The translations under genes and the position numbers were made by a program. From Amycolatopsis lurida (GTDB taxonomy: Bacteria > Actinomycetota > Actinomycetes > Mycobacteriales > Pseudonocardiaceae): 64,000 bases of DNA. A model generated the notes under the pieces. The model was not told the DNA's origin. It ran no database searches and saw only the letters and a program-made list of their open reading frames with translations. Below are positions 30,012 through 39,433 of this stretch, in pieces. The stretch spans positions 1,488,001 through 1,552,000 of the forward strand of contig NZ_FNTA01000004.1 in NCBI RefSeq assembly GCF_900105055.1, read 5' to 3'. The stretch's first letter is position 1; every line of letters begins with the position of its first letter.

Positions 30012-30022
30012 AAACTGAGTTT
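30012..30022. promoter_or_regulatory. Palindrome AAACT-G-AGTTT between azlC and the CGNR gene
   Basis: A perfect 11-bp AT-rich inverted repeat in a 47-bp divergent promoter region of otherwise high GC. It is a candidate operator or overlapping -10 region. Confidence 0.4.
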
Positions 30023-30039
30023 GACCATTAGGAGCAGTC

Positions 30040-30588
30040 ATGGACGGCCACTGGGACGGATACGACAGCATCGGCGGGAGCGTGCCGTTGGACCTGGTCA
30101 ACACCGTTTCCTGGCGACGTGATCCGGCCCGGCGGGAAGACCGGCTTTCGACTCCGGAACGACTCTCCGAGTGGGTGGTCCTGGTCGGCGCGGGCACCGA
30201 ACGGCTGGAGATCTCCGAAGCCGTCCTGGAGACGGTGAAGGCCTTCCGCGAGACGCTGTATGGCGTGCTCGCGTCGGATCCGCCGGACGTCGCGGCCCTG
30301 CGAAAGCCCCTGATCGAGGCGTACCGGCACGCCTCACTCCCGCCGTCCTTGCCACTGCGATGGGAGGTGCCGCTGGAGAACGGCGACGCGCTCCCGCACT
30401 TCCTCGCGCTGGAGGCCGAGGAACTTCTCCGATTCGGGAACCTGGAACGGATCCGGGAGTGCGAAGGGCCTGGCTGCGGCTGGGTCTTCACCGACCACAC
30501 GCGCAACCGGTCGCGGCGCTGGTGCAGCTCGTCGGACTGCGGCAACCGGGCGCGGGCGAAACGGCACTACGACAAGACCCGCGGTTGA
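30040..30588 (+). CDS. CGNR zinc-finger transcriptional regulator (ABATE domain)
   Basis: The 182-residue protein has an N-terminal ABATE-like ligand/stress domain and a C-terminal CGNR finger: CEGPGCGWVFTDHTRNRSRRWCSSSDCGNRARAKRHY. The four Cys would bind zinc and the basic segment DNA. AGGAGC precedes ATG 30040. It is divergent to azlCD and the probable regulator of that exporter. A second CGNR gene occurs at 34986. Confidence 0.85.
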   Translation: MDGHWDGYDSIGGSVPLDLVNTVSWRRDPARREDRLSTPERLSEWVVLVGAGTERLEISEAVLETVKAFRETLYGVLASDPPDVAALRKPLIEAYRHASLPPSLPLRWEVPLENGDALPHFLALEAEELLRFGNLERIRECEGPGCGWVFTDHTRNRSRRWCSSSDCGNRARAKRHYDKTRG

Positions 30589-30656
30589 CGTCTCGTTCGC
30601 CACATTCCACGGCACCCGACTGGGTCATGGGGACGCGCTTCCCGGAGGATGTGCTC

Positions 30657-31748
30657 ATGGACACGTCCGCCTACGACGCCGATCTGCCCGCCCACGTCGA
30701 GCGGGCGCTGGCCGGATTCCTCGAGCGCGCCGGTGCCGAGATCCGCCGTACCGAACCGGTCGTCGGGGTCGGGATCGACGCGCTGGCCGGGTTCGTCCTC
30801 GGCGGCGGCAAACGCCTGCGCCCGACGTTCGCCTGGTGGGGCTGGCGCGGCGCGGGTGGCGATCCGGCGGGACCGGACGTCGAAGGCGTACTGCAGGCGG
30901 TGGCGAGCCTGGAGCTGATCCAGGCGTGCGCGCTGATCCACGACGACCTCATCGACTCCTCCGATTCACGGCGCGGCTCCCCGACGGTGCACATCGCGGG
31001 CGCCAAACTGCACGCCGACAGCGGCTGGCTGGGTTCGCCGAGCACGTTCGGGCTCGCGACCGCCGTCCTGGTCGGCGACCTCGCGCTGGCCTGGGCCGAC
31101 GACATGTTCGGCGAGGCCCCGCTCCCGCCCGCGGCTCTCGCGGCGGCGCGGCCGGCGTGGCGCGCGATGCGCACCGAGGTGCTCGCCGGCCAGTACCTCG
31201 ACGTCCGCACCCAGGCCACCGGTGACGCTTCCCCCGAGGCGGCGCTGCACATCTGCAAGCTCAAGACGGCCGCGTACACCGTCCAGCGCCCGCTGCACCT
31301 CGGTGCCGCGCTCGGCGGCGCCGACGACGCCCTGATCGCGACGTTGCGCGAGTTCGGCGACGAGGTCGGCGTGGCGTTCCAGCTGCGGGACGACCTGCTC
31401 GGGGTGTTCGGCGACCCGTCGGTCACCGGCAAGCCCGCGGGCGACGACCTGCGTGAGGGCAAGCGGACGCTGCTGGTCGCGCTCGGTCTCCAGCGCGCGG
31501 CCGCGCAGGGCAAGGACGCGGCGGCGAAGGTCATCTCCGACGCCATCGGCGACGCCCACCTGTCCGAAGACGCCGTCGAGACCGTGCGCGAGGCGTTGCA
31601 GGACGTCGGCGCCGTCGACGCGGTGGAACGCCGCATCGACGAGCTCACCGACTCCGCGATGGCGGCGCTGGACCGCGCTCACCTGGCCGAGCCCGCTCCC
31701 GCCGCGCTGACCGGGCTGGTCGTCAAGGCGACCCAGCGGACGTACTGA
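30657..31748 (+). CDS. Polyprenyl (geranylgeranyl) diphosphate synthase
   Basis: A 363-residue prenyltransferase that condenses IPP with allylic diphosphates. The first aspartate motif is HDDLIDSSDSRRG (DDxxD) and the second RDDLLGVFGD. GGGKRLRP near residue 60 binds IPP. As the first gene of an operon with crtI and crtB, it most likely supplies geranylgeranyl diphosphate. ATG 30657 has GGAGGA at 8 bases; the frame is open upstream over the CGNR gene but without a start signal. It overlaps crtI by one base (TGATG). Confidence 0.9.
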   Translation: MDTSAYDADLPAHVERALAGFLERAGAEIRRTEPVVGVGIDALAGFVLGGGKRLRPTFAWWGWRGAGGDPAGPDVEGVLQAVASLELIQACALIHDDLIDSSDSRRGSPTVHIAGAKLHADSGWLGSPSTFGLATAVLVGDLALAWADDMFGEAPLPPAALAAARPAWRAMRTEVLAGQYLDVRTQATGDASPEAALHICKLKTAAYTVQRPLHLGAALGGADDALIATLREFGDEVGVAFQLRDDLLGVFGDPSVTGKPAGDDLREGKRTLLVALGLQRAAAQGKDAAAKVISDAIGDAHLSEDAVETVREALQDVGAVDAVERRIDELTDSAMAALDRAHLAEPAPAALTGLVVKATQRTY

Positions 31749-33223
31749 TGCGCACCGTCACCGGTCCGAGTGACCACGTGGTGGTGATCGGTGGCGGGCT
31801 CGCCGGGTTGTCGGCGACGCTGCATCTGCTCGGCGCCGGCCGCCGGGTGACGCTGCTGGAGCAGGACAAGAGCCCGGGTGGCCGGGCCGGGCAGGCGGAT
31901 TTCGGCGGCAACACCGTCGACACCGGCGCCAGCGTGCTGACCATGCCGGAACTGCTCGACGAGGCCTTTTCCGCGGTCGGCGAATCCCTGGCGGGCAATC
32001 TCACGCTGACCCGGCTCGATCCGGCCTACCGCGCGAGGTTCGCCGACGGCAGCACGATCGCCGTGCACACCGAGGCGGCGGCGATGGAGGCCGAGATCCG
32101 CGCGGTCGCGGGACCGGCCGAAGCCGACGGCTACCGCAGGCTCCGCCGCTGGCTGACCGAGCTGTACGCGGTCCAGAAAGACCACTTCATCGACGCGAAT
32201 TTCGATTCCCCGCTCGATCTCGTCCGCCCGGAATTGGCGCAATTGGCCGCACTGGGCGGTTTCGGCCGTCTCGGCCCGAAGATCGGCCGGTTCCTCCGTG
32301 ACGACCGGGTTCGCCGCCTGTTCTCCTTCCAGGCGCTCTACGCGGGCCTCGATCCGGCGCGCGCGATCGGCGCGTACGGCGTCATCTCCTACATGGACAC
32401 CGTCGGCGGGGTCTACTACCCGTCGGGCGGGATGGGCGAGATCGCGCGAGCCATGGCGGCCGCGGCCGAACGCGCCGGCGCGGAACTGCGGTTCGGCACC
32501 GAAGCCGCTTGGCTGGAAAGGGTTTCCTCGCGGGTGCGCGCGGTGCGGACGCGGACGGGTGAGCGGATCCCTTGTGACACAGTGGTTCTCGCGACCGAAC
32601 TCGGCACCGCGTACCGGCTGCTCGGTGCCCGTCCCCGGCGGCCGCTGCCGCTGCGGTACTCGCCGTCGGCCGTCGTCCTGCACGGGCACGCGCCGAATTT
32701 CTGGCCGGATCTGGGCCACCACACCATCTTCTTCGGCCACGCCTGGGAGAGGACGTTCTCGGAGATCATCCGCGAGGGCAAGCTGATGAGCGACCCTTCG
32801 CTGCTGGTGACCCGGCCGACCGCGACCGAGCCGGGGCTCTCCCCCGGCGGCGGCCAGGTGATCTCGGTACTGGCCCCGGCACCGAACCTGCGCCGCGGCA
32901 AGATCGACTGGCGCCGGGTCGGACCGGCCTATCGCGCGGAACTGGTGCGCACACTGGAAAAGCGCGGCCTCACCGGATTCGCGGACGACTTCTCCGTCGA
33001 CGAGACGATCACCCCGGAGGGCTGGGCGGAGCGCGGTCTCACCGCGGGCACACCGTTCTCGCTCGCGCACACCTTCGCCCAGACCGGCCCGTTCCGGCCG
33101 GGGAATCTCCTGCGGGCGGCGGAAAACGTCGTACTGGCGGGTTGCGGGACCACGCCGGGCGTCGGCATCCCGCCGGTGGTGATCTCGGGCAGGCTCGCGG
33201 CGGGTAGGGTCACGGGCCGATGA
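31748..33223 (+). CDS. crtI: Phytoene desaturase
   Basis: A 491-residue FAD enzyme. The N-terminal dinucleotide fold is [27 protein letters not shown] and [11 protein letters not shown] follow. The C-terminal [19 protein letters not shown] is the bacterial carotenoid desaturase signature. It would convert phytoene to lycopene or a related polyene. No cyclase gene is in the window, so the end product is unknown. It is coupled to the GGPP synthase and crtB genes by overlaps. Confidence 0.92.
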   Translation: MRTVTGPSDHVVVIGGGLAGLSATLHLLGAGRRVTLLEQDKSPGGRAGQADFGGNTVDTGASVLTMPELLDEAFSAVGESLAGNLTLTRLDPAYRARFADGSTIAVHTEAAAMEAEIRAVAGPAEADGYRRLRRWLTELYAVQKDHFIDANFDSPLDLVRPELAQLAALGGFGRLGPKIGRFLRDDRVRRLFSFQALYAGLDPARAIGAYGVISYMDTVGGVYYPSGGMGEIARAMAAAAERAGAELRFGTEAAWLERVSSRVRAVRTRTGERIPCDTVVLATELGTAYRLLGARPRRPLPLRYSPSAVVLHGHAPNFWPDLGHHTIFFGHAWERTFSEIIREGKLMSDPSLLVTRPTATEPGLSPGGGQVISVLAPAPNLRRGKIDWRRVGPAYRAELVRTLEKRGLTGFADDFSVDETITPEGWAERGLTAGTPFSLAHTFAQTGPFRPGNLLRAAENVVLAGCGTTPGVGIPPVVISGRLAAGRVTGR

Positions 33224-34149
33224 ACGAGCTCGACGCCGCCGGGATCGCCGAGCCGTCGTTGCGGGCCGCGTACACCGAATGCCGCCGCATCAACGCGCAC
33301 TACGGCCGCACCTTCTTCCTCGCGACCCGGCTGCTGCCGGCGCGGACACGTCCGTTCGCGCACGCGCTGTACGGCTTCGCGCGGATGGCGGACGAAGTGG
33401 TCGACAACCCCGCGCCCGGCACCGATCCCGCGGCCGCGCTGGACGAGGTCGCCGTCATGGTCGCGCGGGTCTTCGACGGCGGCACGCCCGCCGATCCGGT
33501 GCTCACCGCGCTCGCCGACACCGTGCGGCGCCACGACCTGGACCGCGAACTGTTCGACGCGTTCTTGAGGTCCATGACGATGGACCTCAAGATCACCGAA
33601 TACGCGACCTACGCCGATCTCCGGGAGTACATCCACGGTTCGGCCGAGGTGATCGGCCTGCAGATGCTGCCCGTCTTCGGCACCGTCGTCCCGCTCGCCG
33701 AAGCCGTGCCGGGCGCCGCCGCGCTGGGTGAGGCGTTCCAGCTGACCAACTTCCTGCGCGATGTCGGCGAAGACCTCGACCGGGGGAGGTTGTACCTGCC
33801 GACGGAGGAGCTGGCCGCGTTCGGCGTCGACCGCGAACTGCTCAAATGGTCCCGCTCCCGCGGCCTGCCCGACCGGCGGGTCCGCCGCGTGCTCGCCGTC
33901 GCGGTGGCGCGCAACCGGGCGGTGTACCGCCGCGCCGAAGCGGGCATTCCGTTGCTGCGCCCGGAATCCCGGGACTGCGTGCGAACCGCGCTCGTGCTCT
34001 ATGAAGGCATTCTCGATGAAATCACGGCCCTGGGTTACGACGTGCTGAACACCCGTGCGGTCGTCCCGCGCCGTCGCCGGCTGGGAGTCGCGCTGCCCAA
34101 GATGCTGGCGAGCGCGTGGAGCAACTCCAGGCTTAAGGTGCGGATATGA
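33220..34149 (+). CDS. crtB: Phytoene synthase
   Basis: A 309-residue squalene/phytoene synthase. The aspartate motifs are DEVVDN (residues about 53-58) and [14 protein letters not shown] (about 178-191), which bind the diphosphates of two GGPP. The N-terminus [13 protein letters not shown] is typical. It head-to-head condenses GGPP to phytoene. Start ATG overlaps the crtI stop (ATGA). Confidence 0.93.
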   Translation: MNELDAAGIAEPSLRAAYTECRRINAHYGRTFFLATRLLPARTRPFAHALYGFARMADEVVDNPAPGTDPAAALDEVAVMVARVFDGGTPADPVLTALADTVRRHDLDRELFDAFLRSMTMDLKITEYATYADLREYIHGSAEVIGLQMLPVFGTVVPLAEAVPGAAALGEAFQLTNFLRDVGEDLDRGRLYLPTEELAAFGVDRELLKWSRSRGLPDRRVRRVLAVAVARNRAVYRRAEAGIPLLRPESRDCVRTALVLYEGILDEITALGYDVLNTRAVVPRRRRLGVALPKMLASAWSNSRLKVRI

Positions 34150-34934
34150 CCACTGCTTCGAACAGGAAGATCCGGATCGGCGTCCAGCTGCAGCCCCAGC
34201 ACGCCGAGTACAAGGCGATCCGCCGGGCGGCTTCGGAGGCCGAAGACCTCGGTGTGGACATCGTCTTCAACTGGGACCATTTCTATCCGCTCTACGGTGA
34301 GCCGGAGGGCCTGCACTACGAGTGCTGGACCATGCTGGGCGCCTGGGCGGAGTCCACGTCGCGGGTCGAGATCGGCGCGCTGGTGACGTGCAACAGCTAC
34401 CGCAACCCCGAACTGCTGGCCGACATGGCCCGCACCGTCGACAACATCTCCGACGGGCGGCTGATCCTCGGCATCGGCTCCGGCTGGTTCGAGAAGGACT
34501 ACGACGAGTACGGCTACGAGTTCGGCACCGCGGGCGGGCGGCTCGACAACCTCGCGGAGGCACTCCCGCGGATCGAGAGCAGGCTGGGCAAGCTGAACCC
34601 GCAGCCGGTCCGGGACATCCCGGTGCTGATCGGCGGCGGCGGCGAGAAGAAGACCCTGCGCCTGGTGGCGAAGCACGCCGACATCTGGCACGGCTTCGGC
34701 GACCCGGAGGTCGTGGAGCGCAAGGTCAAGATCCTCGACCAGCACTGCGCCGACGTCGGCCGCGACCCGAAGGAGATCGAGCGTTCGGTCGCCGTCGAGG
34801 GCGAGCCCGAGGAGCTGGGCCCGAAGCTGCTGGAGCTGGGTGTCTCGCTGTTCACCGTGGCGACCGGCGGGCCGGACTACAACCTCGACAAGCTGCGGTC
34901 CTGGATCGCCTGGCGGGACAAGCAGCAGTCCTGA
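34146..34934 (+). CDS. LLM-class F420-dependent oxidoreductase
   Basis: A 262-residue TIM-barrel oxidoreductase. [18 protein letters not shown] opens the barrel; [34 protein letters not shown] is the luciferase-like monooxygenase signature with the F420 clade sequence. Coupling to crtB by ATGA suggests a role in the carotenoid pathway or a convenient co-transcription; the reaction is unknown. An operon-ending palindrome follows. Confidence 0.85.
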   Translation: MTTASNRKIRIGVQLQPQHAEYKAIRRAASEAEDLGVDIVFNWDHFYPLYGEPEGLHYECWTMLGAWAESTSRVEIGALVTCNSYRNPELLADMARTVDNISDGRLILGIGSGWFEKDYDEYGYEFGTAGGRLDNLAEALPRIESRLGKLNPQPVRDIPVLIGGGGEKKTLRLVAKHADIWHGFGDPEVVERKVKILDQHCADVGRDPKEIERSVAVEGEPEELGPKLLELGVSLFTVATGGPDYNLDKLRSWIAWRDKQQS

Positions 34935-34946
34935 CCCGCTCTGGGT

Positions 34947-34992
34947 CTCGTGAGTGGTAAGGACGGTTAGAACCGTCCTTACCACTCACGAG
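34947..34992. terminator. 46-bp palindrome, second identical copy
   Basis: Identical over all 46 bases to 1610-1655. It lies between the LLM gene and the convergent CGNR gene and includes the CGNR stop codon and last Ser codon, so it would terminate both transcripts. Confidence 0.8.
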
Positions 34993-35537
34993 CGTTGTCG
35001 CCGGTGAGCCGCGACCCGCTCCCGGGTGGCGCACCGCGTCGAGCAGTACCGCCGCGGGCTCCCCCCGCCCAAGTGCGCGAACGGCTTCCCGCAGCCCGAA
35101 GCCGCACACAATCCGCCCGGCGGCGCCTGACGGTCCGCGAGCAGCACGGCCAGCGCCAGCGCGGAGGACGTCACCAGCCACGCGCCCCACGGCCCGTCGT
35201 CGTCGGCGTCCACGTGGAGATGCCAGCCGAACCCGTCGGAGTGATCGGTCAGCCGCGGCGGATGCGCGTGACGAGCCAGCAGCCGGTTGAGCACTCCGGC
35301 CGCCTCCTCGGCATCCCGCGCCGCGAACACCTCCCGCAGCTCGAAGGCCGCCTCCCGCAACGAGGCCACGTCCGACGGCGCCAGCTCGACCGAGGTTTCG
35401 CCGTGCGCTTCCAGCACCGCGCGAACCGACACGATCGAAGGTTCCGGTGCGAGCAGGACCTCCAGCAGATCCACCGCCCGCTGCGCTGCCGCCCGAGCCG
35501 AACGGCCGGGCAGGAAATCCCGCTGCGCTGAAGTCAT
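34986..35537 (-). CDS. CGNR zinc-finger regulator
   Basis: A 183-residue protein. The N-terminal region is ABATE-like (about 10-115) and the finger is CAASGCGKPFAHLGGGSPRRYCSTRCATRERVAAHR, with four Cys and a basic tail. It is divergent from the MFS gene with only 22 bp between their starts, so it probably controls that transporter. ATG 35537 is preferred; ATG 35561 would overlap the MFS start. Confidence 0.82.
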   Translation of the reverse strand: MTSAQRDFLPGRSARAAAQRAVDLLEVLLAPEPSIVSVRAVLEAHGETSVELAPSDVASLREAAFELREVFAARDAEEAAGVLNRLLARHAHPPRLTDHSDGFGWHLHVDADDDGPWGAWLVTSSALALAVLLADRQAPPGGLCAASGCGKPFAHLGGGSPRRYCSTRCATRERVAAHRRQRS

Positions 35538-35559
35538 AGCCCACTGTAACGTCTCATTC

Positions 35560-36726
35560 ATGAGAGGCCGTTACAGACTCGCCGCCTATTTGACCGGTGC
35601 GACGGTCGCCAGGACCGGGGACGAACTGTCCGGACCGGCGTTGCTTCTGCTCGGCATGGGCGTCGACGGTTCGGCCGCCACCGGTTCCGCGCTGCTCGCG
35701 GGCCTGACGATCTCCGCGGCGGCCGGCGGGCCGCTGCTCGGGGCCCTGCTCGACCGCAGCCCCCGGCCGGGGCGGCTGCTGGCGTGGGCACTGCTCGCCT
35801 ACGCGGGCGGGCTCGGCGCGGTGCTCGCGCTGGTCGAACTCCCCGCGGCGATCGCCGTGGCGGTCGCGGCCGGGCTGCTCAACCCCGCCTTGGCGGGCGG
35901 CTGGACGGCGCAGCTGCCGAATGTCCGCGGCACGACACCGCTGGCGAGGGCGAGCACGCTCGACGCGATGACGTTCACCGCCGCGAGCCTCGCCGGGCCG
36001 GGACTCGCCGGCCTCGTGGCCGCGTACGCCGGCGCCCCGGCCGCGGTTGCCGTCGCGATCACACTGGTCGCGGTGGCCTTTCCCACCGCGTGGTCACTTC
36101 CGGCCGCCGAAGCGAAGCCCTCGACACCGATCCACCGTCAACTCGCCGACGGGTTCGCGGTCCTCTTCCGCAATCGCGCCCTGCTGCGAGCCACCGCGAC
36201 GTCCACGGTGTCCTTCGTCGGTATCGGGGTCGCCATCGTCTGCTATCCGCTGCTCGGCGCTCAACGGCTGGGGAGCCCGGGTTTCGGCGCACTGCTGCTC
36301 ACCGTGCTTGCCGCCGCGTCACTGGTCGCGAACGCCGTGCTGGCCCGCAGGCCACCGCCGCCGGACCGCACCGTGCTCGCCAGCACGGTCCTGCTGGGCG
36401 CGAGCTTCCTGCTCGCGGCGTCAGGACACGACGTGGTGACCCTGCTGGCCGCCACCGTGCTCGCCGGATTCGCCGAAGGACCCCAGCTTTCGGCGCTGTT
36501 CGCCATCCGGCATCGCGAAGCGCCCGCGCGAGTGCGGGCTCAGGTGTTCACGACGGCGGCGAGCGTGAAGATCACCGGACTCGCGGCGGGCGCCGCGCTC
36601 GCGGGACCGCTGAGCGCACTCTCCGTGACCGCCGCGCTGGGCGCCGCGGCGGGCTGCCAGCTCCTCGCGGCCGCGACGTATGTGCTGGTCGGCCCTAGAA
36701 CGCCATCGCCTGCGCGCGCCGCTTGA
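35560..36726 (+). CDS. MFS transporter
   Basis: A 388-residue major facilitator with about eleven to twelve helices, beginning RLAAYLTGATVARTGDELSG. GALLDRSPRPGRLLAW is the loop 2-3 basic motif. The substrate is unknown; the family includes drug efflux pumps. TAACGT lies 7 bases before the ATG (leaderless). It lies beside a divergent CGNR regulator, and its 3' end overlaps the Rv2175c-like gene by 32 bp on the opposite strand. Confidence 0.82.
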   Translation: MRGRYRLAAYLTGATVARTGDELSGPALLLLGMGVDGSAATGSALLAGLTISAAAGGPLLGALLDRSPRPGRLLAWALLAYAGGLGAVLALVELPAAIAVAVAAGLLNPALAGGWTAQLPNVRGTTPLARASTLDAMTFTAASLAGPGLAGLVAAYAGAPAAVAVAITLVAVAFPTAWSLPAAEAKPSTPIHRQLADGFAVLFRNRALLRATATSTVSFVGIGVAIVCYPLLGAQRLGSPGFGALLLTVLAAASLVANAVLARRPPPPDRTVLASTVLLGASFLLAASGHDVVTLLAATVLAGFAEGPQLSALFAIRHREAPARVRAQVFTTAASVKITGLAAGAALAGPLSALSVTAALGAAAGCQLLAAATYVLVGPRTPSPARAA

Positions 36727-37072
36727 CCTCGGTGCCGTGGCTCGTGCGGAGCGCGTTGACCGGGGTGGTCCCCGGCAGGGTCTCGTCCGCGGCGAAGAGC
36801 CAGCGCAACATCTCCGTCCGGCTGAAACCGGCGTCCGCGAGCACGGTGATGGTGCCCGCCAAGCCCTTGACCACGCCGTCCTTGACCAGGAACCCGGCCG
36901 GGACGTACAACTCGCCCTTCCGCCGGACGGCGATCAGGTGGCCGTCGCGCAGCATCTGGCGGACCTTGTTGGCCGAGACGTTCAGCGCGGTCGCGACCTC
37001 CGGGACCGAGAGAACGGCAACATCTGCATCGAGAACGTCGTCGGCGACGGGAATACCACTCACACGTGACAC
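36695..37072 (-). CDS. Rv2175c-like DNA-binding protein (PknL substrate family)
   Basis: A 125-residue protein with a winged helix-turn-helix (LSVPEVATALNVSANKVRQMLRDGHLIAVRR) and a C-terminal domain ending VKRRAQAMAF, very like M. tuberculosis Rv2175c. Rv2175c binds DNA and is phosphorylated by PknL. Here too it is divergent from a pknL-like kinase. Start GTG 37072 is likely; GTG 37063 is possible. It has a 32-bp convergent overlap with the MFS gene. Confidence 0.88.
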   Translation of the reverse strand: MSRVSGIPVADDVLDADVAVLSVPEVATALNVSANKVRQMLRDGHLIAVRRKGELYVPAGFLVKDGVVKGLAGTITVLADAGFSRTEMLRWLFAADETLPGTTPVNALRTSHGTEVKRRAQAMAF

Positions 37073-37248
37073 TGTGCCACATTCCGTCTCCCGCTCCTTT
37101 AGTACGCATGGGTGACGACCCGGGCCATGACGGAGAGTGCCCGGCCGGTCACGTATACCACCGATTCGACGAAATGACGGGAATCGTGATCCCCGGGGTG
37201 CCAGGTCCCGTACACCAGAACATGGGTACTTCCGTACGATCCATAGCC

Positions 37249-39303
37249 GTGACACGCACGGATCCCACTCTGGTGGGCACTCTGCTCGAGGGCCGCTACC
37301 GGGTGGACAAGCTGCTCGCACGCGGTGGGATGTCGTCGGTGTACCGCGGCGTCGACACCCGCCTGGACCGCCAGGTCGCCATCAAGATCATGGACCCGCG
37401 GTTCGCCGACGACAGGTCGTTCGTCGAGCGTTTCGAGCGGGAGGCCAGGTCGGCGGCCCGGCTGCATCATCCGCACGTGGTGGCGGTGCACGACCAGGGT
37501 TTCGACACCCCCGGCGGCGAGGAATCCGGCCGCGCGTTCCTGGTCATGGAACTCGTCGACGGCGGAACCCTACGTGAACTGCTCGCCGAACGCGGTCCGC
37601 TGGACGTCGCGCTCGCGCTGAGCATCACCGAACCGGTGCTCTCCGCGCTGGCCGCGGCGCATGCCGCCGGCCTGGTGCACCGCGACGTCAAACCGGAGAA
37701 CGTGCTCATCGGCCGCGGCGGCACGGCGCTTTCGGGCGGCGTGGTCAAGGTGGCCGACTTCGGCCTGGTCCGCGCGATCGCCAGCGCGGGTACCACAAGT
37801 TCGAGCGTCATCCTCGGCACCGTCGCCTACGTCTCCCCCGAACAGGTCGCGACCGGCGCGACCACCTCGCGCGGCGACGTCTACTCGGCCGGGATCCTGC
37901 TGTACGAAATGCTCACCGGACGCCCGCCGTACACCGGCGACACCGCGCTCTCGGTGGCGTACCGGCACGTCAACGACGACGTCCCGCGCCCGAGCGAGCT
38001 ACGGCCGGGCATCCCGCCGCAACTCGACGAGCTGATCCTGCGCGCCACGCGCCGCGACCCCGAGCAGCGTCCGGCCGACGCGGCGGCTTTCCTCGCCGAG
38101 CTGCATCATCTGCGTACCGTCCTGGGTGTCCCGGCCGTTCCCGTGCCCGTGCCGCTGCCCGCCGACGCCGACCGGGAGATCGACGCCGAGCGCACCACTC
38201 CCGGCATCCCCGCCGTCCCGGCGGCGAACCCGGCCTTGGCGACGACGGTGTTGACCCCGGTCGCCGAAGCGACCATGCCGGTCACCGGCCCGCGCGGAAC
38301 GCAGGCACTGCACCGCGAGCCGCCGATCCCCGCCGCCCAGCCGCCCCGCACGCCTCCCCCGCGGCCCCGGCCGGCCGCCGACGACGAACAGCCGGGGTCG
38401 CGCAAGCGCCTCTACGTCATGATCGCCGCCGCGGTGCTGGTTCTCGGCGGCCTGATCGGCGCGTTCGCCTTCATCCTCAACGACACCGGGCCGAACTCGT
38501 CGTCGGTGCCGAAACTGGCGGGGATGAACCAGGCCGCCGCCGGAGACGCGCTCCGCTCGGCGAAGCTGACCCCGGCCTACACCGAGGAGTACAGCGACAC
38601 CGCCGCCCAGCACACGGTGATCCGGTCCGACCCCGCGGCGGGCACGTCGCTCGCGCCGGGCGCCACGGTCAACGTCGTGCTGTCGAAGGGCCGCCCGATC
38701 GTGCCGGACATCCAGGCCGGGACGAGCCCGCAGGACACGGAGACGGCGATCAAGGCCGCGCAGCTGACCCCGGTCCAGGGCGAGCAGGAATACAGCGACG
38801 TCGCCAAGAACAAGGTGATCCGCGTCGACCCGAGCCCCGGTTCGCAGCTGAACATCGGCGGGCAGGTCACGATCATCCTGTCGAAGGGCCCCGAGCCGCT
38901 GCCGCCGGTCCCGGACGTCACCGGGCAGACCAAGGACGCCGCGTTCCAGATCCTGCAGCAGGCGGGCTTCCAGCCGTTCCAGGCGGGTGAGGAGTTCTCC
39001 GACCAGTTCGCCGCCGGTCAGGTGATCCGCACCGACCCGAAGGGCGGCGGCAAGGCGAGCAACCGCCGCATCGGGGTGTTCGTTTCGAACGCCGTCGAAG
39101 TACCGAACGTGACGTTCAAGCGGATGGAGGAGGCGTTCCAGATCCTGCGACAGGCAGGGCTGGAGCCCGACCGTCAGGGACGCGGAAACGGCAACGGGAA
39201 CGGCGGCGGAAACGGTGGTTTCGACTTCGTCCTGGAGCAGGATCCGCAGCCAGGCACCAAGGTGCCGAAGGGTACGAAAGTGAAGCTCAGGGGCTTCGGG
39301 TGA
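37249..39303 (+). CDS. pknL: PknL-like Ser/Thr protein kinase with four PASTA repeats
   Basis: A 684-residue membrane kinase. The kinase domain (about 16-285) has ARGGMSSVYRG, Lys46, HRD at 144-146, DFG at 170-172 and SPEQ. A Pro-rich juxtamembrane linker (about 288-385), one membrane helix (388-410) and four extracellular PASTA repeats (about 418-684) follow. M. tuberculosis PknL lacks PASTA domains, so this version could sense cell-wall fragments. The paired Rv2175c-like gene is divergent, supporting orthology. GTG 37249 is preceded by TACGAT at 8 bases; ATG 37222 is an alternative. Repeat four carries a Gly/Asn-rich insert. Confidence 0.9.
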   Translation: MTRTDPTLVGTLLEGRYRVDKLLARGGMSSVYRGVDTRLDRQVAIKIMDPRFADDRSFVERFEREARSAARLHHPHVVAVHDQGFDTPGGEESGRAFLVMELVDGGTLRELLAERGPLDVALALSITEPVLSALAAAHAAGLVHRDVKPENVLIGRGGTALSGGVVKVADFGLVRAIASAGTTSSSVILGTVAYVSPEQVATGATTSRGDVYSAGILLYEMLTGRPPYTGDTALSVAYRHVNDDVPRPSELRPGIPPQLDELILRATRRDPEQRPADAAAFLAELHHLRTVLGVPAVPVPVPLPADADREIDAERTTPGIPAVPAANPALATTVLTPVAEATMPVTGPRGTQALHREPPIPAAQPPRTPPPRPRPAADDEQPGSRKRLYVMIAAAVLVLGGLIGAFAFILNDTGPNSSSVPKLAGMNQAAAGDALRSAKLTPAYTEEYSDTAAQHTVIRSDPAAGTSLAPGATVNVVLSKGRPIVPDIQAGTSPQDTETAIKAAQLTPVQGEQEYSDVAKNKVIRVDPSPGSQLNIGGQVTIILSKGPEPLPPVPDVTGQTKDAAFQILQQAGFQPFQAGEEFSDQFAAGQVIRTDPKGGGKASNRRIGVFVSNAVEVPNVTFKRMEEAFQILRQAGLEPDRQGRGNGNGNGGGNGGFDFVLEQDPQPGTKVPKGTKVKLRGFG

Positions 39304-39433
39304 CGCGAAAGGTGCGGTGAAACCGTTCAGTACCGGCGTGGTCATCGGTTACCGTGAACCGCATGGTGGTCGTTGACGGCGTGAGCGGCAGGTCGGACAG
39401 GTTCACCCCGCGTTCTGCCGCGCCCGGTCCACG

